From NCBI GenBank assembly GCA_025808415.1, contig CP075525.1, forward strand, positions 3,891,501 through 3,955,500: a DNA stretch of 64,000 nucleotides. The letters are read 5' to 3'. Each line of letters begins with the position of its first letter. Position 1 is the first letter of the stretch. The DNA comes from Cyclobacteriaceae bacterium. Lineage in GTDB: Bacteria > Bacteroidota > Bacteroidia > Cytophagales > Cyclobacteriaceae. The notes below the pieces were generated by a model. The model saw nothing but the letters and a program-made list of their open reading frames with translations, had not been told where the DNA came from and ran no database searches. Shown here in pieces: positions 15,166 to 24,223 of the stretch. Position numbers and translations under genes: made by a program.

Positions 15166-16776
15166 ATGAAAAAGAAAGAAGATAGTCTTTTTAACCTGAA
15201 CAGGCGCGACATGCTGAAGAGTTTGGCAGGCATACCCATCCTCGGTTCGATTTGGTTTGCCGGTGCTAAAACAACCGTGACAGCAAAACATGAACGTGAA
15301 TTTTTGCTTGAGAAGTTGAACATTAAAGCAGCACTGCCTCCACCAACGGGGCCTATGAGCGGCAAACCCTTACGATTAGGAATAATCGGCTTTGGCATAC
15401 GAGGCGAACAGTTGTGCCGGGCATTGGGATTTGCCACGAAGGAATGGCTGAATGAAATGAAACAGGCTGCTGAAAAAAATCGACACGATACAAGGCTCGC
15501 TGAATTCCTGGCACAGGAAAACTTAAATGTAAAAATTACGGCTGTTTGTGATGTGTTTGATGTTCATGCCGAATGTGTAGTAGATTCATTTTCCACTGTC
15601 GACAATCCGGTTAAGCGTTTTACCACACACAAAGAATTGGTGAACAGCGGTGAAGTAGATGCTGTAATCATTGCTACACCCGATCATTGGCATGCTCCGA
15701 TGGCCATTGATGCGCTGCAGGCGGGCGTTCACGTTTACATTGAAAAACCCATGACGCATACAATTTCTGAAACCTACACACTGCGCGATGCTGTGCGCGA
15801 TTCAGGAAAGGTTTTGCAAGTCGGCCACCAGCACAGACAAACCCAAAGTTTTCTGGCGGCCATGGACATCATCCAAAAACAAACGCTCGGCCATGTGTCG
15901 CTGGTACAAACCAACACCAATCGTAATGATGATAACGGTGCCTGGCAATACGACATTCATGAAAAGGCATCACCTGAAACCATTGACTGGGATTTGTTTT
16001 TAGGAACAGCACCCAAGGTTCCATTTAATAAAGAGCATTTCTTCCGGTGGAGAAAGTGGTGGGCTTATGGCTCAGGATTATCCGGTGATTTGCTTACACA
16101 CGATTACGATAGAATAAATTGCATCCTGAAAATGGGCATTCCAAAACTGGTCACGGCTTCAGGCGGAATTTATACCCACCGCGATGGACGCAATGTGCCA
16201 GATGTACTTCAGGTGAATATGGAGTACCCGGATTTTAGCACGGGCTCCAGTCAGCCGGCAGGCAAAGAAAAAGGAATGACCTTTGTTTACAGCGCAACCC
16301 TTGGCAATCAGTTTGACCGGCCAACGTACCTGATGGGCCATGATGCTACTATGGAACTCGGTAATGTGATCAGCATTTATGCCGATGCCCGGAGTACCCG
16401 ATATGCTGACATGTTAAAGGAAAACCGGATTGATCCGGAGATTCCGATCTATCAATACAATCCATTGGCCAACGCTACCGATGCGGTTACGTCAGCCACA
16501 GCAAAATATTTTGCCAACAAGGGATTGATGTGGACCTACCGCGATGGAAAACGCATCGACTCAACATTTCTGCATATGCGTGAATGGCTGAGTTGCATCC
16601 GTAATGGTGGCAAGCCAAGCTGTGGCATTGATGAAGGATTTGAGGAAGCCATTTCGGCACACATGGCAGGGTTGTCGTATAAGTTAGGCAGGGCTATTGA
16701 ATGGAATCCGGAGGAAGAAAAAATTGTTGCGAGGCCTGGTGAAGATCTGGATGCGATACTTTTGGCAAGTCAATAA
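15166..16776 (+). CDS. Gfo/Idh/MocA-family oxidoreductase with Tat-like leader
   Basis: 536 residues. The N-terminus (LNRRDMLKSLAGIPILGSIWFAGA) has the RR motif and hydrophobic stretch of a Tat signal, so the protein is probably folded and exported with its cofactor. A nucleotide-binding Rossmann motif (RLGIIGFGIRGEQL) starts near residue 69. The family motif HVYIEKPMTH lies near residue 190, with the putative catalytic lysine EKP, and further substrate-domain segments follow (GHQHRQTQSF, DWDLFLGTAP, LLTHDYDRINCIL). Relatives act on sugars or inositols with NAD(P) or, when exported, by unusual internal chemistry. The substrate is unknown. It shares an operon with the DoxX gene. Confidence 0.9.
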   Translation: MKKKEDSLFNLNRRDMLKSLAGIPILGSIWFAGAKTTVTAKHEREFLLEKLNIKAALPPPTGPMSGKPLRLGIIGFGIRGEQLCRALGFATKEWLNEMKQAAEKNRHDTRLAEFLAQENLNVKITAVCDVFDVHAECVVDSFSTVDNPVKRFTTHKELVNSGEVDAVIIATPDHWHAPMAIDALQAGVHVYIEKPMTHTISETYTLRDAVRDSGKVLQVGHQHRQTQSFLAAMDIIQKQTLGHVSLVQTNTNRNDDNGAWQYDIHEKASPETIDWDLFLGTAPKVPFNKEHFFRWRKWWAYGSGLSGDLLTHDYDRINCILKMGIPKLVTASGGIYTHRDGRNVPDVLQVNMEYPDFSTGSSQPAGKEKGMTFVYSATLGNQFDRPTYLMGHDATMELGNVISIYADARSTRYADMLKENRIDPEIPIYQYNPLANATDAVTSATAKYFANKGLMWTYRDGKRIDSTFLHMREWLSCIRNGGKPSCGIDEGFEEAISAHMAGLSYKLGRAIEWNPEEEKIVARPGEDLDAILLASQ

Positions 16777-16820
16777 AAATTCTTAGAGAAATTTTATTGA
16801 ACCGTTGGATTGAATAGAGG

Positions 16821-17861
16821 CTACTGCTCTATCCTTAATCCAAAGAAAGGTTTTATCCATTTCAATTTTCGAATGATTTCAAACGTGCCGAAGCATCCGG
16901 CCAACGTAAATAGCAACACCAGCACAAACTGAACTGGCGATGGCAATGGCCATTTGAAAATCAAATGCGATCCGAGGTATAAAAAAATCATGTGCACGAT
17001 ATACACCGGGTACGCGGCTTCACTCAGGTATGTCAGCACCTTGCCCGGTTTGTTCAGGTATTTGCTGCCGAAAGCAAGTATCGTCAGTATCCAACTCATC
17101 GATTCAACTACCATTAAGTAGCCGGGTATACTCATACCAAAATAATAGACACGCAACAGAAAAAGTGTAGTGCCGGTGATCATAAAAAGCAAACGCAACC
17201 GCTGAATCATCTGCCAAAACGCTGCACCACTCAGTACAAAACAAAAACCGAAGAAAAATGCCAGCAAACCCAAAAAGAAACCGTGCCACGTCATGGCGTA
17301 CAACTCAAACGGAACGGGCTTGGTAATTATCACTTCCAGCACAAAGGCAGTTGCAACCAGCAGCAAGCCCATGGGGTGACATAAAATACTTTTCAGGTAG
17401 CGAACAACAATCCCACCTTCGTTATGCTTCAGGTAAAACAAAACGGGCGCGAGCAACACTACATAACTGAAGATGTTCCCCAGAAACCACAGGTGTCCCG
17501 GATTCCAGTTGTAGTGCACTTCCATGTTATAATGATACCTCCAGATCAGCACATGCACCGGCACAATCGCAAACATGCCAAATACAAACGGCAACAAAAT
17601 ACGCCACGCGCGTTCGGTAATAAGTTGTTTCCAGTTTCGTTTTTGCATGGCAAAGTACACGCCCATGCCCGAAACAAAGAATAGCAAGGGAATACGCCAC
17701 ACATTTAACAGCATCATGGGTGTCCACAAAGCTGCCCATGGATTTTGATTGGTGATAAACCCGATCATTACGCCCCAGGGCTGGAAACCAATAGCAACAT
17801 GGTAAATTAAAAGTAATCCGATGGCGATCACACGAAGCCAGTCAATGTCGTAGCGTCTCAT
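16821..17861 (-). CDS. Acyltransferase 3 family membrane protein
   Basis: 346 residues with about ten membrane helices. The N-terminal RRYDIDWLRVIAIGLLLIYHVAI carries the conserved family pattern (DxLRxxA, and H as the putative catalytic residue in YHV), and the segment HLWFLGNIFSYVVLL is typical of the OpgC/MdoC-like branch. Such enzymes transfer acetyl or succinyl groups to extracellular glycans or lipids. Acceptor unknown. It is convergent with the oxidoreductase gene (44 bp between stops). Confidence 0.88.
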   Translation of the reverse strand: MRRYDIDWLRVIAIGLLLIYHVAIGFQPWGVMIGFITNQNPWAALWTPMMLLNVWRIPLLFFVSGMGVYFAMQKRNWKQLITERAWRILLPFVFGMFAIVPVHVLIWRYHYNMEVHYNWNPGHLWFLGNIFSYVVLLAPVLFYLKHNEGGIVVRYLKSILCHPMGLLLVATAFVLEVIITKPVPFELYAMTWHGFFLGLLAFFFGFCFVLSGAAFWQMIQRLRLLFMITGTTLFLLRVYYFGMSIPGYLMVVESMSWILTILAFGSKYLNKPGKVLTYLSEAAYPVYIVHMIFLYLGSHLIFKWPLPSPVQFVLVLLFTLAGCFGTFEIIRKLKWIKPFFGLRIEQ

Positions 17862-17896
17862 TGGTGTTTGGTTGATATTTTAATTGTTTTGTTTTC

Positions 17897-18045
17897 CGTC
17901 ATTGCGAGGAACACAACTCAGCCCCGCTTAGCACCACAAAATGCACACGTGACGAAGCAATCCCTCATTATATGTTTAGACCTAAACGTGAAGTTTGAGA
18001 TTGCTTCGCTACATTGCACATCCAATGCTTCCGTTCGCAATGACG
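17897..18045. repeat. Nested palindromic intergenic element, about 149 bp
   Basis: Terminal inverted arms CGTCATTGCGA (17897-17907) and TCGCAATGACG (18035-18045) enclose a second pair CGAAGCAATC / GATTGCTTCG (17953-17962 and 17999-18008) and a central hairpin GTTTAG-AC-CTAAAC (17974-17987). It resembles the CGTCATTGCGAGG...GCAATGACG palindromic repeats scattered through many bacterial genomes. It lies between the acyltransferase and ankyrin genes, which accounts for the 213-bp gap; no coding potential is seen. Copy number in the genome is not visible here. Confidence 0.75.
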
Positions 18046-18074
18046 ACCAAAGAAATTCCATCATGATGTGACGA

Positions 18075-18647
18075 CTATTTCAACATCGCTGCAATTTCCG
18101 GCCGGGTTTTTTCGAGGTAAGCATAATCCAGTTTTAGTCCCATTGGGCCAAGTGTGTTTTTCATAATGTCATACACATCTTTCAACTCACTGAACGAGCC
18201 GGCAACATTGTCGTAGGCAGTTGCCCCGTATTTATTCTTGATAGATTTATCGGCTTTCTTTGCCAATAGCAGCTTTACAATCTCCGGACGGCAAAAAAAT
18301 GCAGCGGTATGCAAAGCGGTGGAGCCATCGTTATTCTGAAAGTTGATATCCACACCGGCATCTAAAAGCACTTTCGCCATTTCCGTTTTGCCAAATACTG
18401 CCGCACTGATCAGTGGACTTGATCCGCCAAACGGATCTTTTACATTCAAATCGCTGCCCGCTGCAATGTGCTGCTTCACAGCTTCCAGATTGTCAGTAAT
18501 TACGGCTGTATGCAAGTCAATTGCAGGGGCTTTGGCGCTTTGGCCCTGTGCATTTTCTTTTACCCCACAGGCGGTTAACACCAATACTACCGCCCACAGG
18601 GATACTTTCGTGATGGAAGAAATTAAATAGAGAACTGCTGTTTTCAT
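18075..18647 (-). CDS. Ankyrin-repeat lipoprotein
   Basis: 190 residues. A signal sequence ends in a lipobox (VLVLTAC, Cys near residue 27), so it is predicted to be a lipoprotein. Three to four ankyrin repeats follow, marked by TAVITDNLEAVKQHIAAG, PLISAAVFGKTEMAKVLLDAG and TALHTAAFFCRPEIVKLLL. A short helical tail (about 150-190) ends the protein. It is a likely protein-binding module in the periplasm or outer membrane; partner unknown. The AraC-type TPR regulator is divergent to it across 220 bp, which could mean shared control. Confidence 0.9.
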   Translation of the reverse strand: MKTAVLYLISSITKVSLWAVVLVLTACGVKENAQGQSAKAPAIDLHTAVITDNLEAVKQHIAAGSDLNVKDPFGGSSPLISAAVFGKTEMAKVLLDAGVDINFQNNDGSTALHTAAFFCRPEIVKLLLAKKADKSIKNKYGATAYDNVAGSFSELKDVYDIMKNTLGPMGLKLDYAYLEKTRPEIAAMLK

Positions 18648-18867
18648 GGTTTTTTGTTTTGTTGGTTATATGTTTTTGTTGCTGCAAAGAAACGTACTGC
18701 CGGAAGGGTAGGCTAAACAGTGGTGCACACAAAACCATCAACTTTGCTCCAAACCGCATAAATTTTGACGCAGTAATATAAATTTTGATGCAAATGCCTG
18801 CGAAGCCTTACCTTCGCACGTGTAAAAAATATACTTTTCGACCCGGAATCCGCATTTGATCTCTCTC

Positions 18868-20928
18868 ATGAGCAACGCCTCTCCCCACGACTTAGATTTT
18901 CTGAACCAACTCACCGCTAAAATTGAAGAACACCTAGCGGAAGAGCAGTTTGGAGTAAGTGAATTGGCTGATGCCATGAACATGAGCCGCTCCAACCTGC
19001 TGCGCAAGGTTAAAAAAGCCACCAGCCTGTCGGTGAGCCAGCTCATCAACCAGGTGCGGTTGCAACGCGGTATGGAGTTGTTGCGCACTACCTCATTGAA
19101 TGTTTCAGAGGTATCGCACCGGGTGGGGTTTAACAGTACCTCGTATTTCATTAAATGCTTCCGCGAATATTATGGTTACCCGCCTGGTGAGGCCGGAAAG
19201 CGCAGTGCCGAACAGACTGTGCCCATAGCGGCACCCCCGATAAAACAACGTCCGAAGTATTGGATCGTGACTGTTCTACTGGTAATTGCAGCAGTTATTT
19301 TTGGATGGTGGGTGCTCACGCCAAAAACCCAGAAAGAAAAAAGCATTACAGAAAAATCCATTGTGGTGCTGCCCTTCAAAAACGACAGTGCCGACTCCAC
19401 CAATATTTATCTCATCAACGGACTGATGGAGGCCACGCTAAACAACCTGCAAAAGATCAAAGACCTGAACGTACTTAGCCGTACATCAGCAGAAAAATAC
19501 CGCAACAGCAACAAGACCATACCGGAAATTGCAAAAGAACTGAACGCGAATTATTTCGTGGAAGGAAGCGGCCAGAAAATGGGCGACCGCATTGTATTAA
19601 CCATTCAATTGATTGATGGCGCCACCGATCGCCACCTGTGGAGCAAACAATACAGGCGCGAAGCCAATGACATCTTTACGTTGCAGCAGGAAATCGCCAA
19701 CGACATTGCCGCAGAAATTCAGGCCGTGATTACACCCGAAGAAAAAACCCGCATTGAAAAAATCCCTACCACCAACATGGAGGCATACGACTCCTTTTTA
19801 AAGGGGTTGGATTTATTGAACAAAAATGGGGACGAAAATCTGCAGCAAGCACTTATCTATTTTGATGAAGCCATCGCACACGACAACACTTTTTCGCTTG
19901 CTTATGCCTGTGCCGGTATTGCATGTTACTACCTGGATGTGTTTCGTACCGAAAAAGAACATGTAGAAAAAATGGGCACCTATGCCGATAAGGCGTTGCT
20001 GTACGATCCCAAACTTGGCGAAGGCCATACCGCCAAAGCCATGTATTACTTAATAAAGAAAGAATACCAGCAGGCATTACCATACCTTGAAAAAGGACTG
20101 GAGTATAATCCCAACTCGTCATTACTTATCGGGTTGCTGGCTGATTATTACGCCAACTATATGCCCAATACCGGCAAGTACCTGGAGTACGCGTTGCGTG
20201 GCATGCGTCTCGGTGCAGAAGGTAAAGATTCCGTTGAAGTGAGCTATTTCTACCTGCGGTTGGGGAATGCGCTCATCCAAACCGGGTTTGTGGATGAATC
20301 GCTGCATTACATTGATAAATCACTGGAGCTCTCTGAACACAATATGTACTCGCGCTATGTACGTGCCTTTGTGATGTATGCGAAAACCAAAGACCTGAAC
20401 AACACACGTAACTTGTTGCTGGCTGAATTTCAAAAAGACACCATGCGTTTTGATATTCTCCAAGACCTGGGCAAGGTGAGTTACTACTTAAACGACTTCG
20501 AAACGGCATATCAATACTACCAACGTTTTAATCGCATGCGCGAAGCGATGAAGCTGGATGTGTATCAACACGAAAACATGATTATTGGTGTAACGTATGA
20601 AAAGGCCGGACAGAAAGAAGCAGGCAAGCAATTTATTGAAAGCTACCGCGAATTTCTGAACCACGACCAGAGCGCCTACCGCCATGCCGGCCTGGGCATG
20701 TACTATGCCTACACCGGTAACAAACAAAAAGCGTTGGAGCACTTCCGCCAGTTTGCCAAAGAGGACAACATACAATATTGGCTTATACTTTTCATCGATA
20801 AAGATCCAATGCTGGCAGGTATGGCCACCGACCCTGAAATGAAAAAAGTACTACGCGAGATTGAAAAGAAGTTTTGGGCTAACCATAATAAACTGAAGCT
20901 TCGGCTGGAGGAGCAGGGGCTGTTGTAA
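18868..20928 (+). CDS. Membrane-bound AraC-type regulator with TolB-like and TPR regions
   Basis: 686 residues from ATG 18868 (a TTG lies 12 bp earlier). Residues about 5-105 form an AraC-type DNA-binding domain (FGVSELADAMNMSRSNLLRKVKK, then VSEVSHRVGFNSTSYFIKCFREYYGYPP). One membrane helix follows at about 131-150 (YWIVTVLLVIAAVIFGWWVL). Next is a TolB/FlgO-like domain (KSIVVLPFKNDSADSTNIYLINGL, about 162-280) and then six or more TPR repeats to the end. The DNA-binding part faces the cytoplasm and the rest the periplasm, so it may act as a one-protein transmembrane switch, as hybrid regulators of this class are thought to do. Ligand and targets are unknown. Confidence 0.9.
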   Translation: MSNASPHDLDFLNQLTAKIEEHLAEEQFGVSELADAMNMSRSNLLRKVKKATSLSVSQLINQVRLQRGMELLRTTSLNVSEVSHRVGFNSTSYFIKCFREYYGYPPGEAGKRSAEQTVPIAAPPIKQRPKYWIVTVLLVIAAVIFGWWVLTPKTQKEKSITEKSIVVLPFKNDSADSTNIYLINGLMEATLNNLQKIKDLNVLSRTSAEKYRNSNKTIPEIAKELNANYFVEGSGQKMGDRIVLTIQLIDGATDRHLWSKQYRREANDIFTLQQEIANDIAAEIQAVITPEEKTRIEKIPTTNMEAYDSFLKGLDLLNKNGDENLQQALIYFDEAIAHDNTFSLAYACAGIACYYLDVFRTEKEHVEKMGTYADKALLYDPKLGEGHTAKAMYYLIKKEYQQALPYLEKGLEYNPNSSLLIGLLADYYANYMPNTGKYLEYALRGMRLGAEGKDSVEVSYFYLRLGNALIQTGFVDESLHYIDKSLELSEHNMYSRYVRAFVMYAKTKDLNNTRNLLLAEFQKDTMRFDILQDLGKVSYYLNDFETAYQYYQRFNRMREAMKLDVYQHENMIIGVTYEKAGQKEAGKQFIESYREFLNHDQSAYRHAGLGMYYAYTGNKQKALEHFRQFAKEDNIQYWLILFIDKDPMLAGMATDPEMKKVLREIEKKFWANHNKLKLRLEEQGLL

Positions 20929-20945
20929 ATTACTGCCCGCCCCAA

Positions 20946-21018
20946 CCCTCCTTCAGAACGAAGTTAACATCATCATCCTGATTACTCCTTACCTATCAGC
21001 CTTATTGATTAAGGAGGG
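20946..21018. repeat. Inverted repeat between convergent genes
   Basis: CCCTCCTT (20946-20953) and AAGGAGGG (21011-21018) form 8-bp perfect arms around a 57-nt loop in the 102-bp space between the AraC-TPR gene and the convergent yihY-like gene. It may be a degenerate palindromic repeat or a bidirectional transcription stop, but no T-run is present. Nothing else is seen in the gap. Confidence 0.35.
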
Positions 21019-21030
21019 AGAGTTTAGTAG

Positions 21031-22029
21031 CTACCCCCGCACCGTCTCTATTTTTCTAATTACCCGCTTGGCCTGGCGGATGGACTCTTTTCTGCGACTG
21101 TCATGTATACTGGCGTTGAGTTCATAACCGGCCAGCAACACAATGGTGATAAGCTGTATCCAGATCATCAGCGCAATGAGTACCCCAATAGAGCCGTAAA
21201 TTTTATTGTACGTGCCAAAGTGTGTGATGTAATACGAAAAGCCGTAGGAAACAGCCAGGCTGAAAAAAGTGGCTATGAATGAACCGATGGAAAAGAACCG
21301 CCAATTGTAATGAATAGCCGGGCCAAAATAGTACATACTGGAGATTACCAAAAAGAATACGATAAAGATGACAATAAAACGCAGTGCGAAAAGCATATAC
21401 ACGGTGGCACCATCCAGGTTAATACCGGGCAATTCATTCAGGTTATCGGTAATGTAGTTCAACACCAACTGACCAATAATCAGCAAGGCAATGGCCACCA
21501 ATAAGGCTACGGCCAGGTTAACGGTTAAGGCCGTAGCGATTAACCGGGTTTTAATTGCCCCGCGGTTTTCAATGGTTTTGTAGCAGGCATTGAAGGCACG
21601 CATTAACGCCATCATACCATTGGTCGACAGGTAAAACGACAACACAAAACCAAACGATAACAACCCACCACGCTGGTTGCTGATGATGTCCAGCACGGTA
21701 GAAGAAATCACTTCATACATACTGGGCGGCAACTGCTCGCCCAAAAATTCCATGATAGCCTCGGTATTGAGTTCGGGGAAATAAACCGTTACATACGGAA
21801 TAAGGGTGAACAGGAAAATAATGGCCGGAAAAATGGCAAGAATAAAATTGAACGAAACACCGTTGGCCCGGTCAAGGATTTCATCTTTTTGCAAATTGCT
21901 GAGCAGCGTTTTTGCAATTGTATACAACGATACATTGTCGTAGCGCTTAAAGCGCACCTTCTTTGTCCAGGCCAATAATACCCTGGCCCGTGTAAACTGA
22001 AGAAAGAATTTCTTGTGTTTATACTTCAT
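21031..22029 (-). CDS. YihY/BrkB-family membrane protein
   Basis: 332 residues from ATG 22029. The start is fixed by an ATGA overlap with the stop of the upstream thioesterase gene; a 16-codon upstream extension is not used. About six membrane helices are spread through the protein, with the family motifs RANGVSFNFILAIFPAIIFLFTL and GSIGVLIALMIWIQLITIVLLAGYELNA. The family (once proposed to be RNase BN) is of uncertain function in the inner membrane. It is the last gene of a leftward mltG-thioesterase-yihY unit. Confidence 0.92.
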   Translation of the reverse strand: MKYKHKKFFLQFTRARVLLAWTKKVRFKRYDNVSLYTIAKTLLSNLQKDEILDRANGVSFNFILAIFPAIIFLFTLIPYVTVYFPELNTEAIMEFLGEQLPPSMYEVISSTVLDIISNQRGGLLSFGFVLSFYLSTNGMMALMRAFNACYKTIENRGAIKTRLIATALTVNLAVALLVAIALLIIGQLVLNYITDNLNELPGINLDGATVYMLFALRFIVIFIVFFLVISSMYYFGPAIHYNWRFFSIGSFIATFFSLAVSYGFSYYITHFGTYNKIYGSIGVLIALMIWIQLITIVLLAGYELNASIHDSRRKESIRQAKRVIRKIETVRG

Positions 22030-22433
22030 GCAAAGAAAGGTGCCAGTACATCCATCATAGCTTGGGGTGGCCGGCATGGCCTACCCGATTTCTGGTCCAC
22101 AAACGCCAGCATGGTTTGTCCCTGGTGTATCAGTTTATTGTTTTCGTTGTAAATATCGTAATGAAAAGAAATACGCACCGATGGCTTTTCTTTAATGGTG
22201 GTTACTATGCGCAACTGTTCATCGTACTTACCGGCCGTTAAAAACTTCGAATGGTTCTCCAATACAGGCATAATTATTCCCATGGCTTCTATTTCCCGGT
22301 AGGTTAGGCCAAGCTTACGCAAGGCTTCCACACGTGCCACCTCATAGTACATGGCATAGTATCCGTAATAAACATATCCCATCTGATCGGTCTCACCGTA
22401 ACGAACACGTACTGTTGTTTCCGATTGATACAT
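22026..22433 (-). CDS. YbgC-like acyl-CoA thioesterase (hotdog fold)
   Basis: 135 residues, usual length for 4-hydroxybenzoyl-CoA-type thioesterases. The active-site motif is RVRYGETDQMGYVYYGYYAMYYEVARVE, in which the Asp (about residue 16) and the following Gly-rich turn match YbgC. The beta-strand that ends the fold is GQTMLAFVDQKSGRP. In other bacteria YbgC acts on short- or long-chain acyl-CoA or acyl-ACP near the membrane. Its ATG is 1 bp after the mltG stop and its stop overlaps the yihY start by 4 bp. Confidence 0.92.
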   Translation of the reverse strand: MYQSETTVRVRYGETDQMGYVYYGYYAMYYEVARVEALRKLGLTYREIEAMGIIMPVLENHSKFLTAGKYDEQLRIVTTIKEKPSVRISFHYDIYNENNKLIHQGQTMLAFVDQKSGRPCRPPQAMMDVLAPFFA

Positions 22434-23495
22434 CTATCTTTTATTTTGGTTAGCACGGGCAATGCGTTGCTCGCGGGTTAATGCCTGTTGGTAACGTGCA
22501 GCATTTTTTAAATGCTCGCTATACGAAGCTGTAAAGTTATGGTAGCCTGAAAAATCTTCTTTGGCGCACATGTACAAAAAATTGCTCGGCTTGTAATTCA
22601 GCACGGCCTCCAGGGTGGCAATCTCGGGCATGTTTATGGGACCGGGTGGCAGGCCTCTGTACTTATAAGTATTATAAGGCGACTCTACTTCCTTGTGTTC
22701 ATTGAGTACACGCTTTAATGTGAAATCACCAACGGCATAAACCAGGGTAGGATCGGCCTGCAGGGCAATACCTTGCTTCAATCGGTTTATATAGAGCCCG
22801 GCAATAATGGGGGCCTCATCGCGTTTAACCGATTCGGCCTGCACAATAGAAGCAAGAATAGAAACCTGAACCGGAGTTAGCCCGATTGTTTGCGCCTTTT
22901 GTTTGCGTTCATCATTCCAGAAGCGTTCATACTCCGTGTACATGCGCTCAACCAATTGTTTGCCACTGATGGTGTAATACACTTCATAGGTATTGGGCAG
23001 GAACATGCACAAAATGTTTTCTTTAGTAAACCCACGCGAATCACCGGCCAAAAAACCCGTCAATGCCGCTTCAAATTCAGCCGGGGTAAGGGCTATGTTT
23101 TGCGTAATTTTTTCGGGCAGGTCTGTTATCAGGCGAACGTTGTTAAACGTAATCCGCACGGGTTCCTGCTCGCCCGCCCTTAAAAAGCGGATAGCCTGAA
23201 TGTTGTTCATGTTGCTGCGCAGGATAAAACGACCAGGCTTAACCAACTTATCGTAATCCATCAACCGCGAAAGGAAACTGAACGACATCAGGTCCTGCAC
23301 ATACTCGCCCTCATGTAAAATCTTTTGGACAGTCTCAAAGGTGGCATCAGCCGGAATGTAAATGTACCGGTCTTCTTTGCCAACCAATATGTTAGGCGTA
23401 TAGCAAATCTGGTAGGCGTAGAATGTGAACGAAATGAGCAGTACGGAAACAATAATGAATACAAATAGTCGGATGGGGGATTTTGCGTATTTCAT
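22434..23495 (-). CDS. mltG: Endolytic murein transglycosylase MltG
   Basis: 353 residues. An N-terminal membrane helix (about 7-30) anchors a periplasmic YceG-like domain. Two blocks are diagnostic: LASIVQAESVKRDEAPIIAGLYINRL (about 212-237), where the Glu of QAES is the catalytic acid, and LQADPTLVYAVGDF (about 241-254) plus SPYNTYKYRGLPPGPINMPE (about 268-287). The enzyme cuts nascent glycan strands endolytically and sets their length. It is the first gene of the leftward operon and diverges from the TsaC/YrdC-type gene. Confidence 0.96.
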   Translation of the reverse strand: MKYAKSPIRLFVFIIVSVLLISFTFYAYQICYTPNILVGKEDRYIYIPADATFETVQKILHEGEYVQDLMSFSFLSRLMDYDKLVKPGRFILRSNMNNIQAIRFLRAGEQEPVRITFNNVRLITDLPEKITQNIALTPAEFEAALTGFLAGDSRGFTKENILCMFLPNTYEVYYTISGKQLVERMYTEYERFWNDERKQKAQTIGLTPVQVSILASIVQAESVKRDEAPIIAGLYINRLKQGIALQADPTLVYAVGDFTLKRVLNEHKEVESPYNTYKYRGLPPGPINMPEIATLEAVLNYKPSNFLYMCAKEDFSGYHNFTASYSEHLKNAARYQQALTREQRIARANQNKR

Positions 23496-23587
23496 AAACC
23501 TTCAAAGATACAAAATGTAAAGTGTATGCTGTTCTGCTAACAAATACCTGCGTACTTTGGATGCAGAATGCATTTATTATTTCTGCA

Positions 23588-24211
23588 ATGCCTGCCGAAT
23601 TGTTAAAAATACACCCCCAGAATCCGGAACCACGAAAAATAGCACGGGTTGTAGAGGTGTTGCGAAATAGCGGGGTGATCATTTACCCTACCGATACGAT
23701 TTATGGCATTGGGTGTGACCTGATGAACCGCAAAGCCGTGGAGCGTGTGTGCAAAATCATGGACATTAAACCGCATAAGCTCGACCTTTCCTTTATCTGC
23801 AACGACCTTAGCCATATTTCAGTATATGTAAAGCGCATTGACACGCCCGTTTTTAAGGTATTGAAAAAATCATTGCCAGGTCCTTACACCTTTATTTTTG
23901 AATCCAGCAGCAAAGTGCCTAAAATCCTTGATGTGAATAAAAAAACAGTGGGCATACGCATACCTGATCATAACATTCCACGCATGCTCGTGGCCGAATT
24001 GGGCAATCCTTTGATAACCTCCTCTATAAAGGATGATGACCACATAAAAGAATACACCACCGACCCGGAGGAGATTTATGAAGACTTTAAAAATAAAGTG
24101 GATATTGTGATTGACGGTGGAGCCGGTGGAAACATACCCTCAACCGTGGTGGATTGTACGTCCAATGATTTTGTAATCCTGCGACAAGGACTTGGCGAAT
24201 TGAATTTTTAA
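23588..24211 (+). CDS. L-threonylcarbamoyladenylate synthase (TsaC/YrdC type)
   Basis: 207 residues from ATG 23588, chosen because family homology begins there; the 22 upstream in-frame codons overlap the likely promoter of the divergent mltG. The YrdC signature is present: GVIIYPTDTIYGIGCDL (about 28-44), LDLSFICNDL, LPGPYTFIFE (about 95-104) and VGIRIPDHNIPRML. It makes threonylcarbamoyl-AMP from threonine, bicarbonate and ATP, the first step of tRNA t6A37 formation. No Sua5 C-terminal domain is present, so it is the short TsaC form. Confidence 0.92.
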   Translation: MPAELLKIHPQNPEPRKIARVVEVLRNSGVIIYPTDTIYGIGCDLMNRKAVERVCKIMDIKPHKLDLSFICNDLSHISVYVKRIDTPVFKVLKKSLPGPYTFIFESSSKVPKILDVNKKTVGIRIPDHNIPRMLVAELGNPLITSSIKDDDHIKEYTTDPEEIYEDFKNKVDIVIDGGAGGNIPSTVVDCTSNDFVILRQGLGELNF

Positions 24212-24223
24212 TCAGCAATCCAC

